NCBI RefSeq assembly: GCF_000367345.1
Contig: NZ_BARE01000006.1
Coordinates: 124,001 to 188,000 of the forward strand
Direction of reading: 5' to 3'
Source: Sphingobium xenophagum NBRC 107872
Lineage (GTDB): Bacteria > Pseudomonadota > Alphaproteobacteria > Sphingomonadales > Sphingomonadaceae
Length of the DNA stretch: 64,000 bases
Shown piece by piece: positions 51,170 to 59,818 of the stretch. Both the position numbers and the translations under genes were made by a program. Every line of letters starts with the position of its first letter. The first letter of the stretch is position 1. Under the pieces are notes generated by a model. It was not told where the DNA came from. It ran no database searches and was given only the letters and a program-made list of their open reading frames with translations.

Positions 51170-52420
51170 TCAGGACGGGACCAGTTCCCCTGCGGCGCGG
51201 GTGGCGGGGCGGCGATATTGCCGTGGTCCCTGATCGAGGCGGAACGGGGCAAGCCGGTCGGCGGGCGGCTCCTGCTCCTGACCCAATATGAAGGCGCGGG
51301 CGGTGCGGCCATGTCCTTGCGGCTCGCCCCCATCCGGTCCCCAGTGATAGCTGGCGTCGAAGGCGGCAAGCGGGATCAGCAGGCTGCGCTGGCCCATCGT
51401 CACCGGCACGATCTCGTCGGGCATCAGCCGCAACTCGCCGGTCAGCCGCCGGGTTTCGCCAGGCATGATCGCCATGGCGGAATGGAGCGGCAGCCCGCTT
51501 TGCTGGGCGAAGAAGGACTGGAGCAGCGCCTGTTGCTGCGCCCCTGCATTGCCGATGATGCCGCGCACCAGCACGTCCTGCGCGGGTGTGTCGCCCCGAT
51601 TGTGAAGCAATAGCGTATAGCCCACGGTCATGCCGACCAGCGAATAGCGCGCGAGGCTGAGATCCAGCGCCATGTCCAGCCATGGGCGATCGGGTGCGTC
51701 GGGTGTCGCGGCGGCGGGTGTAGGTTCGGGTGCGGGTTCGGGCGTCGGCGCGGGCTTTGGCGCAGGCGCGGCTTTGGGCGGGGCGGGAGCCGGAACAGGC
51801 GCGGGCGGCGCGATGTCCACCTCTGCCGCATCCGGTGCAGTCGGGCGACGGCGGCGCAGCAGGATGAAGGCGGCGAGCGCCAGCAGCAAGAGCGCACCGC
51901 CGATGATCCACGGCCAGGGCGTGGTGTTCGCGTTCGCGGGGGGCGGCGGTGCTTCTTCTGGCGCACTGGCGGCAGGCGTCGGGGCAGGCTGCGGCGCGGG
52001 CGTAGATTCCGGCGCTGGGTCTTGGGTCTGTTCCGGCCCTGGAGTGGCGGTGGGCCTGCTTTCAGCTTCAGGCGCTGCGCGTTCCGCTGCCGCTGCCGCA
52101 CGGGGCGCCGCCTGTTCCGGGGTAGCGCGCGACGGGCGGGCAGGCGGTGGCGCGGTCCGTTGAGCGGGAACTTGTGGCGCGGGCTGGGCGGGCGCAGGCG
52201 TCGGCGTGATCGTCGGCGCTATGACCGGCGGCGGGGCCGATGTTGTCGCGGGCGCGCGGAACACGTCGAGTTCCGGTCCCTGCCGGTTGGGATTGGCCGG
52301 TTGCGGCGCGCTGGTGGGGGGCAGGGTAAAGACCGGCGGTGCGTCCTCCGCCTGTTGGGCATGAACAGGCAGCGCAAGCAGCAACGGCGTGGCGAACAGG
52401 AACGAACGATGATACCCCAT
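51170..52420 (-). CDS. Pro/Ala-rich exported membrane protein of unknown function
   Basis: A 416-residue protein. It has a signal peptide (MGYHRSFLFATPLLLALPVH, cleavage near AQQ), then about 130 residues almost entirely of Pro, Ala, Thr, Glu and Gln. One membrane helix follows (WPWIIGGALLLLALAAFILL) with an RRRRR stop-transfer, then a second PA-rich stretch and a folded C-terminal domain of about 150 residues (LARYSLVGMTVGYTLLLHNR, then VLVRGIIGNAGAQQQALLQS). The C-terminal part would lie in the cytoplasm. I do not recognise the family. It is divergent from queF, with 89 bases between the starts. Confidence 0.75.
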   Translation of the reverse strand: MGYHRSFLFATPLLLALPVHAQQAEDAPPVFTLPPTSAPQPANPNRQGPELDVFRAPATTSAPPPVIAPTITPTPAPAQPAPQVPAQRTAPPPARPSRATPEQAAPRAAAAAERAAPEAESRPTATPGPEQTQDPAPESTPAPQPAPTPAASAPEEAPPPPANANTTPWPWIIGGALLLLALAAFILLRRRRPTAPDAAEVDIAPPAPVPAPAPPKAAPAPKPAPTPEPAPEPTPAAATPDAPDRPWLDMALDLSLARYSLVGMTVGYTLLLHNRGDTPAQDVLVRGIIGNAGAQQQALLQSFFAQQSGLPLHSAMAIMPGETRRLTGELRLMPDEIVPVTMGQRSLLIPLAAFDASYHWGPDGGEPQGHGRTARAFILGQEQEPPADRLAPFRLDQGPRQYRRPATRAAGELVPS

Positions 52421-52509
52421 GGGCCGAGCCAAGGCACAAGCGCGGCTGAACCGCAAGTGAACAATGAGAAGCCGATGACACCAGCCGTGCAATCGCGTAG
52501 GGCAGCGCC

Positions 52510-52971
52510 ATGACCGACCCTGCCTTGACCCCGCTCCATCTGGGCCAGACCAGCGCCCTGCCCGCCCGCCCGGAAGAGGCGGTGCTGGATTATGTCCCCA
52601 ATCCGCGCCCCGGCCGCAATTATCTGGTCCGCTTTGCCGCGCCGGAATTCACATCGCTCTGCCCGGTGACGGGCCAGCCCGATTTCGCGCATCTGGTGAT
52701 CGATTATGCGCCCGGCGACACGATCGTCGAATCCAAATCGCTCAAGCTGTTTCTGGGCTCATTCCGCAATCATGCCGCCTTTCACGAGGATTGTACGGTG
52801 GGCATCGGCGAACGGCTGTTTACGGAGATGAAGCCGGTCTGGCTGCGTATCGGCGGATATTGGTATCCGCGCGGGGGCATCCCCATTGATGTTTTCTGGC
52901 AATCGGGCGCGCCGCCGCAGGATTTATGGCTGCCCGCGCAGGATGTGCCCGGCTATCGCGGGCGGGGATGA
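52510..52971 (+). CDS. queF: NADPH-dependent 7-cyano-7-deazaguanine reductase
   Basis: A 153-residue type I (unimodular) QueF. The catalytic Cys51 and Asp58 are in [14 protein letters not shown], and the substrate-binding [15 protein letters not shown] then FHED motif follows. It reduces the nitrile of preQ0 to the amine preQ1 in queuosine tRNA modification. It stands alone, and no preQ1 riboswitch was noticed upstream. Confidence 0.95.
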   Translation: MTDPALTPLHLGQTSALPARPEEAVLDYVPNPRPGRNYLVRFAAPEFTSLCPVTGQPDFAHLVIDYAPGDTIVESKSLKLFLGSFRNHAAFHEDCTVGIGERLFTEMKPVWLRIGGYWYPRGGIPIDVFWQSGAPPQDLWLPAQDVPGYRGRG

Positions 52972-52984
52972 AGAACCAGATCTG

Positions 52985-53044
52985 TTCGGGCTGAACCTGT
53001 CGAAGCTTCGTCGCTCTGCGGCCCTTGGCCAGGCTCAGGGCGAA
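52985..53044. repeat. REP-like inverted repeat
   Basis: TTCGGGCTGAACCTG (52985-52999) and CAGGCTCAGGGCGAA (53030-53044) are inverted arms with two mismatches. This GGCTGA-CCTGTCGAAG-type element is the common intergenic repeat of sphingomonad genomes, as I recall it. It follows queF directly and may end its transcript. Confidence 0.65.
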
Positions 53045-53223
53045 CGGAGGGCGGCGGCATACGCCTCCCACTGTTTGACGAACGCACAACAATGTTCGAC
53101 CAGCGACATCGCGACGCTATGTCATCGCGTGACCGATGCAGCGAAACGGGCTATCCCGCGTTTCATCACGGTGCCGGTCCGATCGGACCCAAGCCTGTCT
53201 GACGTGTCGGAGTCTGAAATCCT

Positions 53224-55887
53224 ATGTCGCTTGCCAAAATCCTGCCGCTGCTGATCGCGGCCGCACCCATCGCCCTTGCCACGCCCGCGCTGGCGCAATC
53301 TGGTTCTTCGGCCGGTACCGCCGCCGGTCCCGCTGCCGGAATCACCACCCAATTGCCGCGTGGCGCTGCGCCGACCCATTATGCCATTGAAGTGACGCCC
53401 GATGCGGCGAACCTCTCCTTCACCGGCAAGGTGATGATCGACGTCACAGTCAGCAAGGCGATGCCCACCCTGGTGCTGAACGCCGCTGACCTCAGCATTG
53501 GCGACGTCATGCTGACCCCGGCAAAGGGCAAGGCGATGAAGGGCAGCGCCAAGGTGGATGCCGAGGCGCAGACCGTGACGCTGGATTTCGGCAAGCCGCT
53601 GGCGCCGGGCCAATATAAGCTGGCGATCACCTATGCCGGTGTCATCAACACGCAGGCGAACGGGCTGTTCGCGCTCGACTATACCAATAATGAAGGCCAG
53701 GCGAAACGCGCGCTGTTCACCCAGTTCGAGGCGCCCGATGCGCGCCGCTTCGTGCCGAGCTGGGACGAGCCAAGCTACAAGGCGACGTTCGATCTGAGCG
53801 CGATCATTCCGACCGGCGAACTGGCGGTCGGCAATATGCCGGTGAAAACCACCAAGGATCTGGGCGGCGGCAAGACCCAGGTGACGTTCGGCACCAGCCC
53901 AAAAATGTCCTCCTACCTGCTCTTCTTCGGCCTTGGCGAACTGGAGCGGGCGACCAAGATGTCGGGCGCGACCGAAGTGGGCGTGATCACGGGCAAGGGC
54001 AATAGCGGCAAGGCGACGCTGGCACTGGACGCGTCGGTCAACATCCTGCCCTATTTCAACGATTATTTCGGCGTGCCCTATCCGCTGCCCAAGCTCGACA
54101 ATGTTGCCGGGCCGGGCCAGAGCCAGTTTTTCAGCGCGATGGAAAATTGGGGCGCCATCTTCACCTTCGAACGTGCGCTGCTGGTCGATCCGCGCTTCAC
54201 ATCCGAAGCGACCAAGCGGCGCATCTACGAAACCGTCGCGCATGAAATGGCGCATCAATGGTTCGGCGATCTGGTCACCATGGCCTGGTGGGACGATCTC
54301 TGGCTGAACGAGGGTTTCGCCAGCTGGATGGCGACCAAGGTGACCGACAAGCTGCAACCCGACTGGGAAATGCTGCTGACCCGCGTGGACGGGCGCGAGG
54401 CGGCGATGAGCCTCGATTCGCTCGCGACCACCCATCCGGTCGTGCAGAAAATCACCACGGTCGATCAGGTCAATCAGGCGTTCGACGCCATCACCTACCA
54501 GAAGGGTGAGGCGGTCATCACTATGCTGGAGGGCTTTGCCGGCGAGGATGTGTGGAAGAATGGCATCCGCAGCTATATGAAGGCGCACGCCTATGGCAAC
54601 ACCGTGACCGATGACCTGTGGAAGGCAGTCGAAGGTGCGGGCGCCAAGGGGCTGGTCGCGATCGCCCATGATTTCACCAGCCAGCCGGGCATCCCGCTGG
54701 TGACGGTCGAAAGCGCGCAATGCCAGGGCGGGCAGACGGTGCTGAGCCTGAGCCAGGGCGAATATAGCCGCGACGCCAAGGGCAAGGCGCCGCTGAAATG
54801 GAATGTGCCGGTGATGGCGCAGACGATCGGCGGCGCGCCGCAGCGGTTGATCCTGCAGGGCAAGGGACAGATGACGCTGCCCGGTTGCGGCGCCTATGTC
54901 GTCAATGCGGGGCAGACGGGCTATTATCGCTCGCTCTATCCCGCCGCCAATGTGCAGGCGCTGGCCAAGGATTTCACCAAGCTGGCCTCGATCGACCAGA
55001 CCGGATTGCTGGCGGATAATTTCCAGCTGGGGCTGGCCGGTTATCAGCCGATCGGGCTGGCGCTGGACCTGATCGACGCGGTGCCGATGACCGCCAGCCC
55101 CGCCGTGCTGGCGGAGGTGCCGGGCTATCTCGACAGTGCCTATGCCATGCTGGAAAGCGACAAGGCGGCGCAGGGCCAGGTCGCGGCCTATACGTCGGCC
55201 AAGTTGACCCCGGCGCTCACGGCCATCGGCTATGATGCGAAGGCGGGCGAAGGCGCGCAGGTGCCGGTGCTGCGATCGGCGCTGGTCTCCACGCTGGGCG
55301 ATATGGGTGACAAGGCGGTGGTCGCCGAAGCCAACCGTCGCTTTGCCGCGCTGGCGAGCGATCCCGCCGCGCTCGACGGACCGCTGCGCAATGTGTGGCT
55401 GGCGATCATCGCGAAGAATGCGGACCAGGCAACCTGGGACAAGCTGCGCGCAATGGCCAAGGGTGCCAAGACCGATCTGGAAAAGAGCAGCCTGTTCGCG
55501 CTTTTGGGCGCGGCCAAGGATGAGAAGCTGGGTCAGCAGGCGCTCGATCTGGCGCTGACCGACGAGCCGGGCAAGACGACCAGCGCGGCGATCATCGCGC
55601 AGGTCGGCGCTGAACATCCGATGCTGGCGGTCGATTATGTGCTGGCGCACCGGGCGCAATATGAGGCGCTGATCGACGTGTCGGCGCGCAGCCAAGCGCT
55701 AGCGCGGCTGGGTGGCGGATCGGCGGACCCGGCGATGGCGACCAAACTGGACGCCTATGCGACCCAATATCTGACGCCCGAATCGCGCAAGGTGGTGGAT
55801 CGGTCCATCGCCGCGATCAAGACGCGGATCGAAACGCGCAATCGGCTGAAGGCGCCGCTGGCGGCCTGGTTTGCGGGCCAAAAGTAA
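53224..55887 (+). CDS. M1 family aminopeptidase, exported
   Basis: An 887-residue zinc metallopeptidase. The signal peptide is MSLAKILPLLIAAAPIALAT with cleavage near LAQS. The substrate-binding GAMEN motif reads SAMENWGAIF, with Ser for the first Gly. The zinc site is HEMAH at 340-344 with Glu363 in LWLNEGFASW. The ERAP1-like C-terminal helical domain follows. It removes N-terminal residues from peptides in the periplasm. A long antisense frame covers it but is a high-GC shadow. Confidence 0.93.
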   Translation: MSLAKILPLLIAAAPIALATPALAQSGSSAGTAAGPAAGITTQLPRGAAPTHYAIEVTPDAANLSFTGKVMIDVTVSKAMPTLVLNAADLSIGDVMLTPAKGKAMKGSAKVDAEAQTVTLDFGKPLAPGQYKLAITYAGVINTQANGLFALDYTNNEGQAKRALFTQFEAPDARRFVPSWDEPSYKATFDLSAIIPTGELAVGNMPVKTTKDLGGGKTQVTFGTSPKMSSYLLFFGLGELERATKMSGATEVGVITGKGNSGKATLALDASVNILPYFNDYFGVPYPLPKLDNVAGPGQSQFFSAMENWGAIFTFERALLVDPRFTSEATKRRIYETVAHEMAHQWFGDLVTMAWWDDLWLNEGFASWMATKVTDKLQPDWEMLLTRVDGREAAMSLDSLATTHPVVQKITTVDQVNQAFDAITYQKGEAVITMLEGFAGEDVWKNGIRSYMKAHAYGNTVTDDLWKAVEGAGAKGLVAIAHDFTSQPGIPLVTVESAQCQGGQTVLSLSQGEYSRDAKGKAPLKWNVPVMAQTIGGAPQRLILQGKGQMTLPGCGAYVVNAGQTGYYRSLYPAANVQALAKDFTKLASIDQTGLLADNFQLGLAGYQPIGLALDLIDAVPMTASPAVLAEVPGYLDSAYAMLESDKAAQGQVAAYTSAKLTPALTAIGYDAKAGEGAQVPVLRSALVSTLGDMGDKAVVAEANRRFAALASDPAALDGPLRNVWLAIIAKNADQATWDKLRAMAKGAKTDLEKSSLFALLGAAKDEKLGQQALDLALTDEPGKTTSAAIIAQVGAEHPMLAVDYVLAHRAQYEALIDVSARSQALARLGGGSADPAMATKLDAYATQYLTPESRKVVDRSIAAIKTRIETRNRLKAPLAAWFAGQK

Positions 55888-55897
55888 AAGTTGATCG

Positions 55898-55975
55898 CTC
55901 CCCTCCCGCTTGCGGGAGGGGGCGGGGGAGGGCGTGTACAGTCCCTCCCCTAACCCCTCCCTGAAGGGAGGGGCA
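55898..55975. repeat. Paired GC hairpins between convergent genes
   Basis: CCCCTCCCGC (55900-55909) pairs with GCGGGAGGGG (55912-55921), and CCCCTCCCT (55954-55962) pairs with AGGGAGGGG (55965-55973). The two hairpins lie between the convergent peptidase and phytase genes and probably act as a two-way terminator. This CCCTCCC type is a frequent sphingomonad intergenic repeat. Confidence 0.6.
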
Positions 55976-57064
55976 TTACAGCCCCAGCGCCTTCACGATA
56001 TCGTCCCACGCCACCAGTTTGAAATTCTGCGCCGCCGCCGCGTTGTGGCCGTCCTGCGCCACGAACAGCCCGCCGGGGAATTGCGGGCCGAAATCGCCCA
56101 GCATCAGTTCGATGCCGTCGGTTTCTTCCGATCCGCCAATCGCGCCATCGACCACGCGGAAACGGCCGACATAGGCGTCGTCGGACAGGCGATAGGCGAC
56201 ATAGGCATTGTCGCCCTGGCTGGAAACGAGGACATAGCCGTCCTTCTGACCCATGGGCGCGATGGCGACGCCTTCGGCATCCATGACCAGATTCTTGCCA
56301 TCCGCCGCCGCGATCAGCACGGGCGTGGCCCGGCCGGTCGCGCGCGCATCGAAACGCCACAGGCCGACATCTTCCTCCGCGACATAAAGGCGTGCCGTGC
56401 GGTCATCGACGGCGCAGCCTTCCGATTGCGTACCCAGTTTGAGCGTGCGGACGATGCGACCCATGGGCGCTGCGCCGGACATGTCGAGCGCGACCTGATT
56501 GATCGTCCCGTCCTTCAGCACGATGAAGGCGTAAAGCCCGTCAGCGTCGGACCCCATGCAGATGCCATAGGCTTCGCCAGCGCCGCCATCGACCTTGCCC
56601 AACGCGGTCAGCTTGGCGGTGGCCGGATCGAGCCGGAAGAGTGCGATCTTGGCATTGGCAACAGCGCTGCGGTCGCTGGCGGCGACCAGAATGCCGCGCT
56701 CGCCGTTGATCGTCACCCCATCCTTCAGATCGACATTATTGACCCGGCCCGCGTCCAGAAAGTCGCGCACCTTGCCGTCCAGACCATAGACGTAAAGACC
56801 CGCCTTCTTGTCCGTGCCCACGATCAGGCTGGCGGCAGGATCAGCGGCATTGCGCCAGATCGCGGGATCGTCCGCCGCGTCCGCATTGGTCGTGCCGACC
56901 GGCGCAGTCTCGCCGCGTGCAGTCACGGAGACGGCGGGCGTGGCATTGGCGATGCGAACCGACACCGGGACTTCGGTTTCGACAGTTGCACAAGCCGATA
57001 GTGTAATAAAAGTGAAATAGGGAATCATCGAAATGTAATATTTGTTTCGCGATATAGTCACCAA
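55976..57064 (-). CDS. Beta-propeller phytase (3-phytase), lipoprotein-like
   Basis: A 362-residue protein. The N-terminus has a lipobox-like TLSAC near 25. The propeller has DAADDPAIWRNAADPAASLI, the calcium/phosphate-site VNNVDLKDGV, SEGCAVDDRTARLYVAEEDV and MDAEGVAI, all marks of alkaline beta-propeller phytases. It releases phosphate from inositol hexakisphosphate outside the inner membrane, with calcium. It diverges from a TonB receptor gene with an 83-base gap, a pairing known from other sphingomonads and Caulobacter. Confidence 0.92.
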   Translation of the reverse strand: MVTISRNKYYISMIPYFTFITLSACATVETEVPVSVRIANATPAVSVTARGETAPVGTTNADAADDPAIWRNAADPAASLIVGTDKKAGLYVYGLDGKVRDFLDAGRVNNVDLKDGVTINGERGILVAASDRSAVANAKIALFRLDPATAKLTALGKVDGGAGEAYGICMGSDADGLYAFIVLKDGTINQVALDMSGAAPMGRIVRTLKLGTQSEGCAVDDRTARLYVAEEDVGLWRFDARATGRATPVLIAAADGKNLVMDAEGVAIAPMGQKDGYVLVSSQGDNAYVAYRLSDDAYVGRFRVVDGAIGGSEETDGIELMLGDFGPQFPGGLFVAQDGHNAAAAQNFKLVAWDDIVKALGL

Positions 57065-57147
57065 CGCCTCCTAGCGGCCCATGCAGACGGGCTAGATACA
57101 AGAGATAGTTCGATCGTCAATGTATCTGTACAATACAGGGGGATTAT

Positions 57148-59478
57148 ATGGTCGCGAATAAGTGGCTGATGCTAGGTTGTGCTTCGCTTGCTCTGGTATC
57201 GACACCCGCTGGTGCGCAGGCACCTGCTGCTGCTGACGAAGTTGCGCGGACGGACGGGCCGATTACCCAGGCCGCCGACATCGTCGTCATCGCTGGCATC
57301 GGCTATCGTGACCGTACCGATACGCCCGAACCCGTGCTGAAATACGGCACCGATTATTTCCAGCGCTTCGAGCCGCTGACTGCGGGTGACGCCCTGAAGC
57401 GGGTTCCATCGGTCACCTTCCTGTCCGATGTGATCGAAAGCGATGCACCGCGCCTGCGTGGCCTGCCGCCGGGCTATACGCAGATCCTGATCAATGGCGA
57501 ACGTGTCCCCGGATCGGCCGCCGACCGCAGCTTCTTCCTCGACCGCATCCCTGCCGAATTGATTTCGAGCGTCGAGATCGTCCGTTCCTCCTCCGCGCGC
57601 CGCACGGGCGACGCGGTTGCGGGTACGCTCAACATCAATCTGCGCGACGGCTATGAGCTGAATGGCGGCTATATCCGCGCCGGCGCGCTGCATTATGACG
57701 ACAAGGAAATCGAGCCGAGCCTGGGCCTGGTCTGGGGCGGTCAGGTCGGTCCGGGCCGTTTGCTGCTGGGCGCGAATTTGCAGGGGCGGCACAACCCCAA
57801 GCAGAAGAAGAGCCTGCGCTACGGCGATTCGCCGGAGAATAACCCTGATTACGCCGCGGACGATTTCGACAATCGCGAGGATCAGAGCGATACCCGCGAC
57901 GGCAAGGATTACAGCTTCAACGGCACCTATCAGATTGACGCTGGCGACACCAATTTCAAGCTCAATGGCTTTTACGTAAAGACCGACCGCACCGAAACCG
58001 AGCGCAGCTTCGAATATGATGACCCAAGCGCGATCACCGGCCCGGTCCCGACCGGCAATCTGCTGAGCGACAATGCCAATGTCGCCAAGATCGATCAGGA
58101 AAATTATTCGATCGACGGCAAGCTGAGCCAGAAATGGTCGCTTGGCGAAACCAGCGTGCGGGTGAGCTTTGCGAAATTCGACGAGAATCGCGACGAAACC
58201 GAATATGAGGTGGATTTCGACCGGGCGACGCCGCGCCTGACCGCCGATCTGACCCAGTCAGCCATTGTCGACAAGGAAGTGTCGGTAAAGCTGGAGCACG
58301 CAGTTCCATTGGGAGAAGCAATCAAGTTCATCATTGGCGGCTTTACCCAGAACAAGGATCGCGAAACCACGATCGGCACGATCCGCAACCGCTTCAACGT
58401 CGCCAGCGTCCGCAACAATTGGGACCAGTTCAACCAGAACCCGACTACGTTGAACACGGGTTTTGCGCCCGTGGAACCGATCGCAGGTGGCCTCAACACC
58501 ATTGAAGAAGATCGTCGCGATGTGTTTGCGCTGTTCGAAGGCAAGAGCGCGGTGTTGAATTGGGAAGTCGGCTTGCGCTATGAAAGCACGGACCTGACCA
58601 TCACGGACGAGACCGCCGCTGCGGCACTGCGAGTCCAGTCGAACGACTATGCCAAGCTGCTGCCGTCAGCATCGGTCAAGATCGATGTGGGAGGCGGCAA
58701 CCGGATCATCGCATCGGCGGCCCGCACGAACCGTCGCCCCGAATTCAACTATCTGTCGCCTGCGACGCTGGAAGAAGAGGTGGGCGACAGCGATCTGCTG
58801 GGCAACCCGCAACTTGATCCAGAAACCGCCTGGGGCTTTGATGTTGGCTATGAACATCGGCTGGGTTCTCGCGGCATTTTTGGCGTCAACTTCTTCTACC
58901 GCGACGTCAAGGATTTGATCGAATTGACCAATACCGGCGTCGAAGGATCGGCAGGCGAAGGCACATTCGTCTATCAGCCGATGAATGTGGGCAATGGCAA
59001 GGTGTGGGGCGTGGAGTTTGACCTGTCGAGCGACTTGGCTTTTATCGGCCTGCCCAACACCGGCATTTTTGGCAATCTGTCGTTGCTGGACAGCGAGATC
59101 AGCGACTTTGCTGGCAAGCGTCGGTTCAACGACCAGTCCAAATATGTCTATAATTTCGGCTTCATTCAGGATTTCCCGCAGGCTGGCGCGGCATTCGGCG
59201 CGACCTATCGCAAGCAGGGTAGCGCATATGGCCGGGTGATCGCGGAGGAAGTGACCACCACCTATGGCGCGGACCTGGAAATCTTCGTCGAAAAGCGGAT
59301 TGGCAAGACCTTCACGATCCGCGCGGTCGGCTCGAACCTGCTGAACGGCGCCAAGCGCGAGACGTTCAACAAGTTCGACAATTTGGCCGACCAGATCGAC
59401 CGCGATTTCGACGAATATGAGCTGGAAAGCGAAAAGGCCGGCCCCGTATTCCAGATCATGGCGCGTTACGCCTTCTGA
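57148..59478 (+). CDS. TonB-dependent receptor paired with phytase
   Basis: A 776-residue outer-membrane receptor. It has a signal peptide (LMLGCASLALVSTPAGAQAP), a plug with RLRGLPPGYTQILINGERVP and VEIVRSSSARRTGDAVAGTL, and a barrel ending in the aromatic FQIMARYAF. The shared divergent promoter with the phytase gene suggests import of phytate or inositol phosphates, which is an inference. A strong terminator follows. Confidence 0.92.
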   Translation: MVANKWLMLGCASLALVSTPAGAQAPAAADEVARTDGPITQAADIVVIAGIGYRDRTDTPEPVLKYGTDYFQRFEPLTAGDALKRVPSVTFLSDVIESDAPRLRGLPPGYTQILINGERVPGSAADRSFFLDRIPAELISSVEIVRSSSARRTGDAVAGTLNINLRDGYELNGGYIRAGALHYDDKEIEPSLGLVWGGQVGPGRLLLGANLQGRHNPKQKKSLRYGDSPENNPDYAADDFDNREDQSDTRDGKDYSFNGTYQIDAGDTNFKLNGFYVKTDRTETERSFEYDDPSAITGPVPTGNLLSDNANVAKIDQENYSIDGKLSQKWSLGETSVRVSFAKFDENRDETEYEVDFDRATPRLTADLTQSAIVDKEVSVKLEHAVPLGEAIKFIIGGFTQNKDRETTIGTIRNRFNVASVRNNWDQFNQNPTTLNTGFAPVEPIAGGLNTIEEDRRDVFALFEGKSAVLNWEVGLRYESTDLTITDETAAAALRVQSNDYAKLLPSASVKIDVGGGNRIIASAARTNRRPEFNYLSPATLEEEVGDSDLLGNPQLDPETAWGFDVGYEHRLGSRGIFGVNFFYRDVKDLIELTNTGVEGSAGEGTFVYQPMNVGNGKVWGVEFDLSSDLAFIGLPNTGIFGNLSLLDSEISDFAGKRRFNDQSKYVYNFGFIQDFPQAGAAFGATYRKQGSAYGRVIAEEVTTTYGADLEIFVEKRIGKTFTIRAVGSNLLNGAKRETFNKFDNLADQIDRDFDEYELESEKAGPVFQIMARYAF

Positions 59479-59502
59479 CCTTCTCCGCTTTTGGAATGCA
59501 GG

Positions 59503-59535
59503 AAAAGGGGCCGCGTCCGCCGCGGCCCCTTTTTT
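59503..59535 (+). terminator. Rho-independent terminator after TonB receptor
   Basis: AAAAGGGGCCGCG (59503-59515) pairs with CGCGGCCCC (59521-59529) plus the T-run 59530-59535, with a 5-base loop. The A-run and T-run make it work on both strands, so it also ends the DUF3606 transcript coming from the right. Confidence 0.9.
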
Positions 59536-59539
59536 CGCG

Positions 59540-59722
59540 TCAGGGCGCGACGTTCAGATAGGCCGCGACGGCGTCGACGCTTTCGCCCACTGTATCGACC
59601 GCTTCCTCCAGTTCCTCGCGCGATACGCCGAAACGGCGGGTCCAATAGTCGACCGCCTCGGCATCATCCAGACTGACATGGTTTACGTCCGGCGGCCCTG
59701 CCTGGTTATGGTCGTTGATCAT
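59540..59722 (-). CDS. DUF3606 domain-containing small protein
   Basis: A 60-residue acidic protein. VNHVSLDDAEAVDYWTRRFG and then SREELEEAVDTVGESVDAVA match the DUF3606 family, a short helix-helix domain of unknown function common in Alphaproteobacteria. It is a single gene between the terminator and the OPT transporter, read from the right. Confidence 0.85.
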   Translation of the reverse strand: MINDHNQAGPPDVNHVSLDDAEAVDYWTRRFGVSREELEEAVDTVGESVDAVAAYLNVAP

Positions 59723-59818
59723 CGCTGCGCCCGTCTAGTGAGTCTTCCCAAAGTATCAGCAATGCACAAATAGCGATCCGTTTCCGCTTCCCTTTAGGAC
59801 AGGGCTTGACGGAGGCCG

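Noticed and set aside
53122-55695. An 857-residue open frame on the minus strand
   Set aside because: It is antisense to the M1 peptidase, which has a signal peptide and full catalytic motifs. Its sequence is rich in Arg, Gly, His and Asp as expected for a high-GC shadow.
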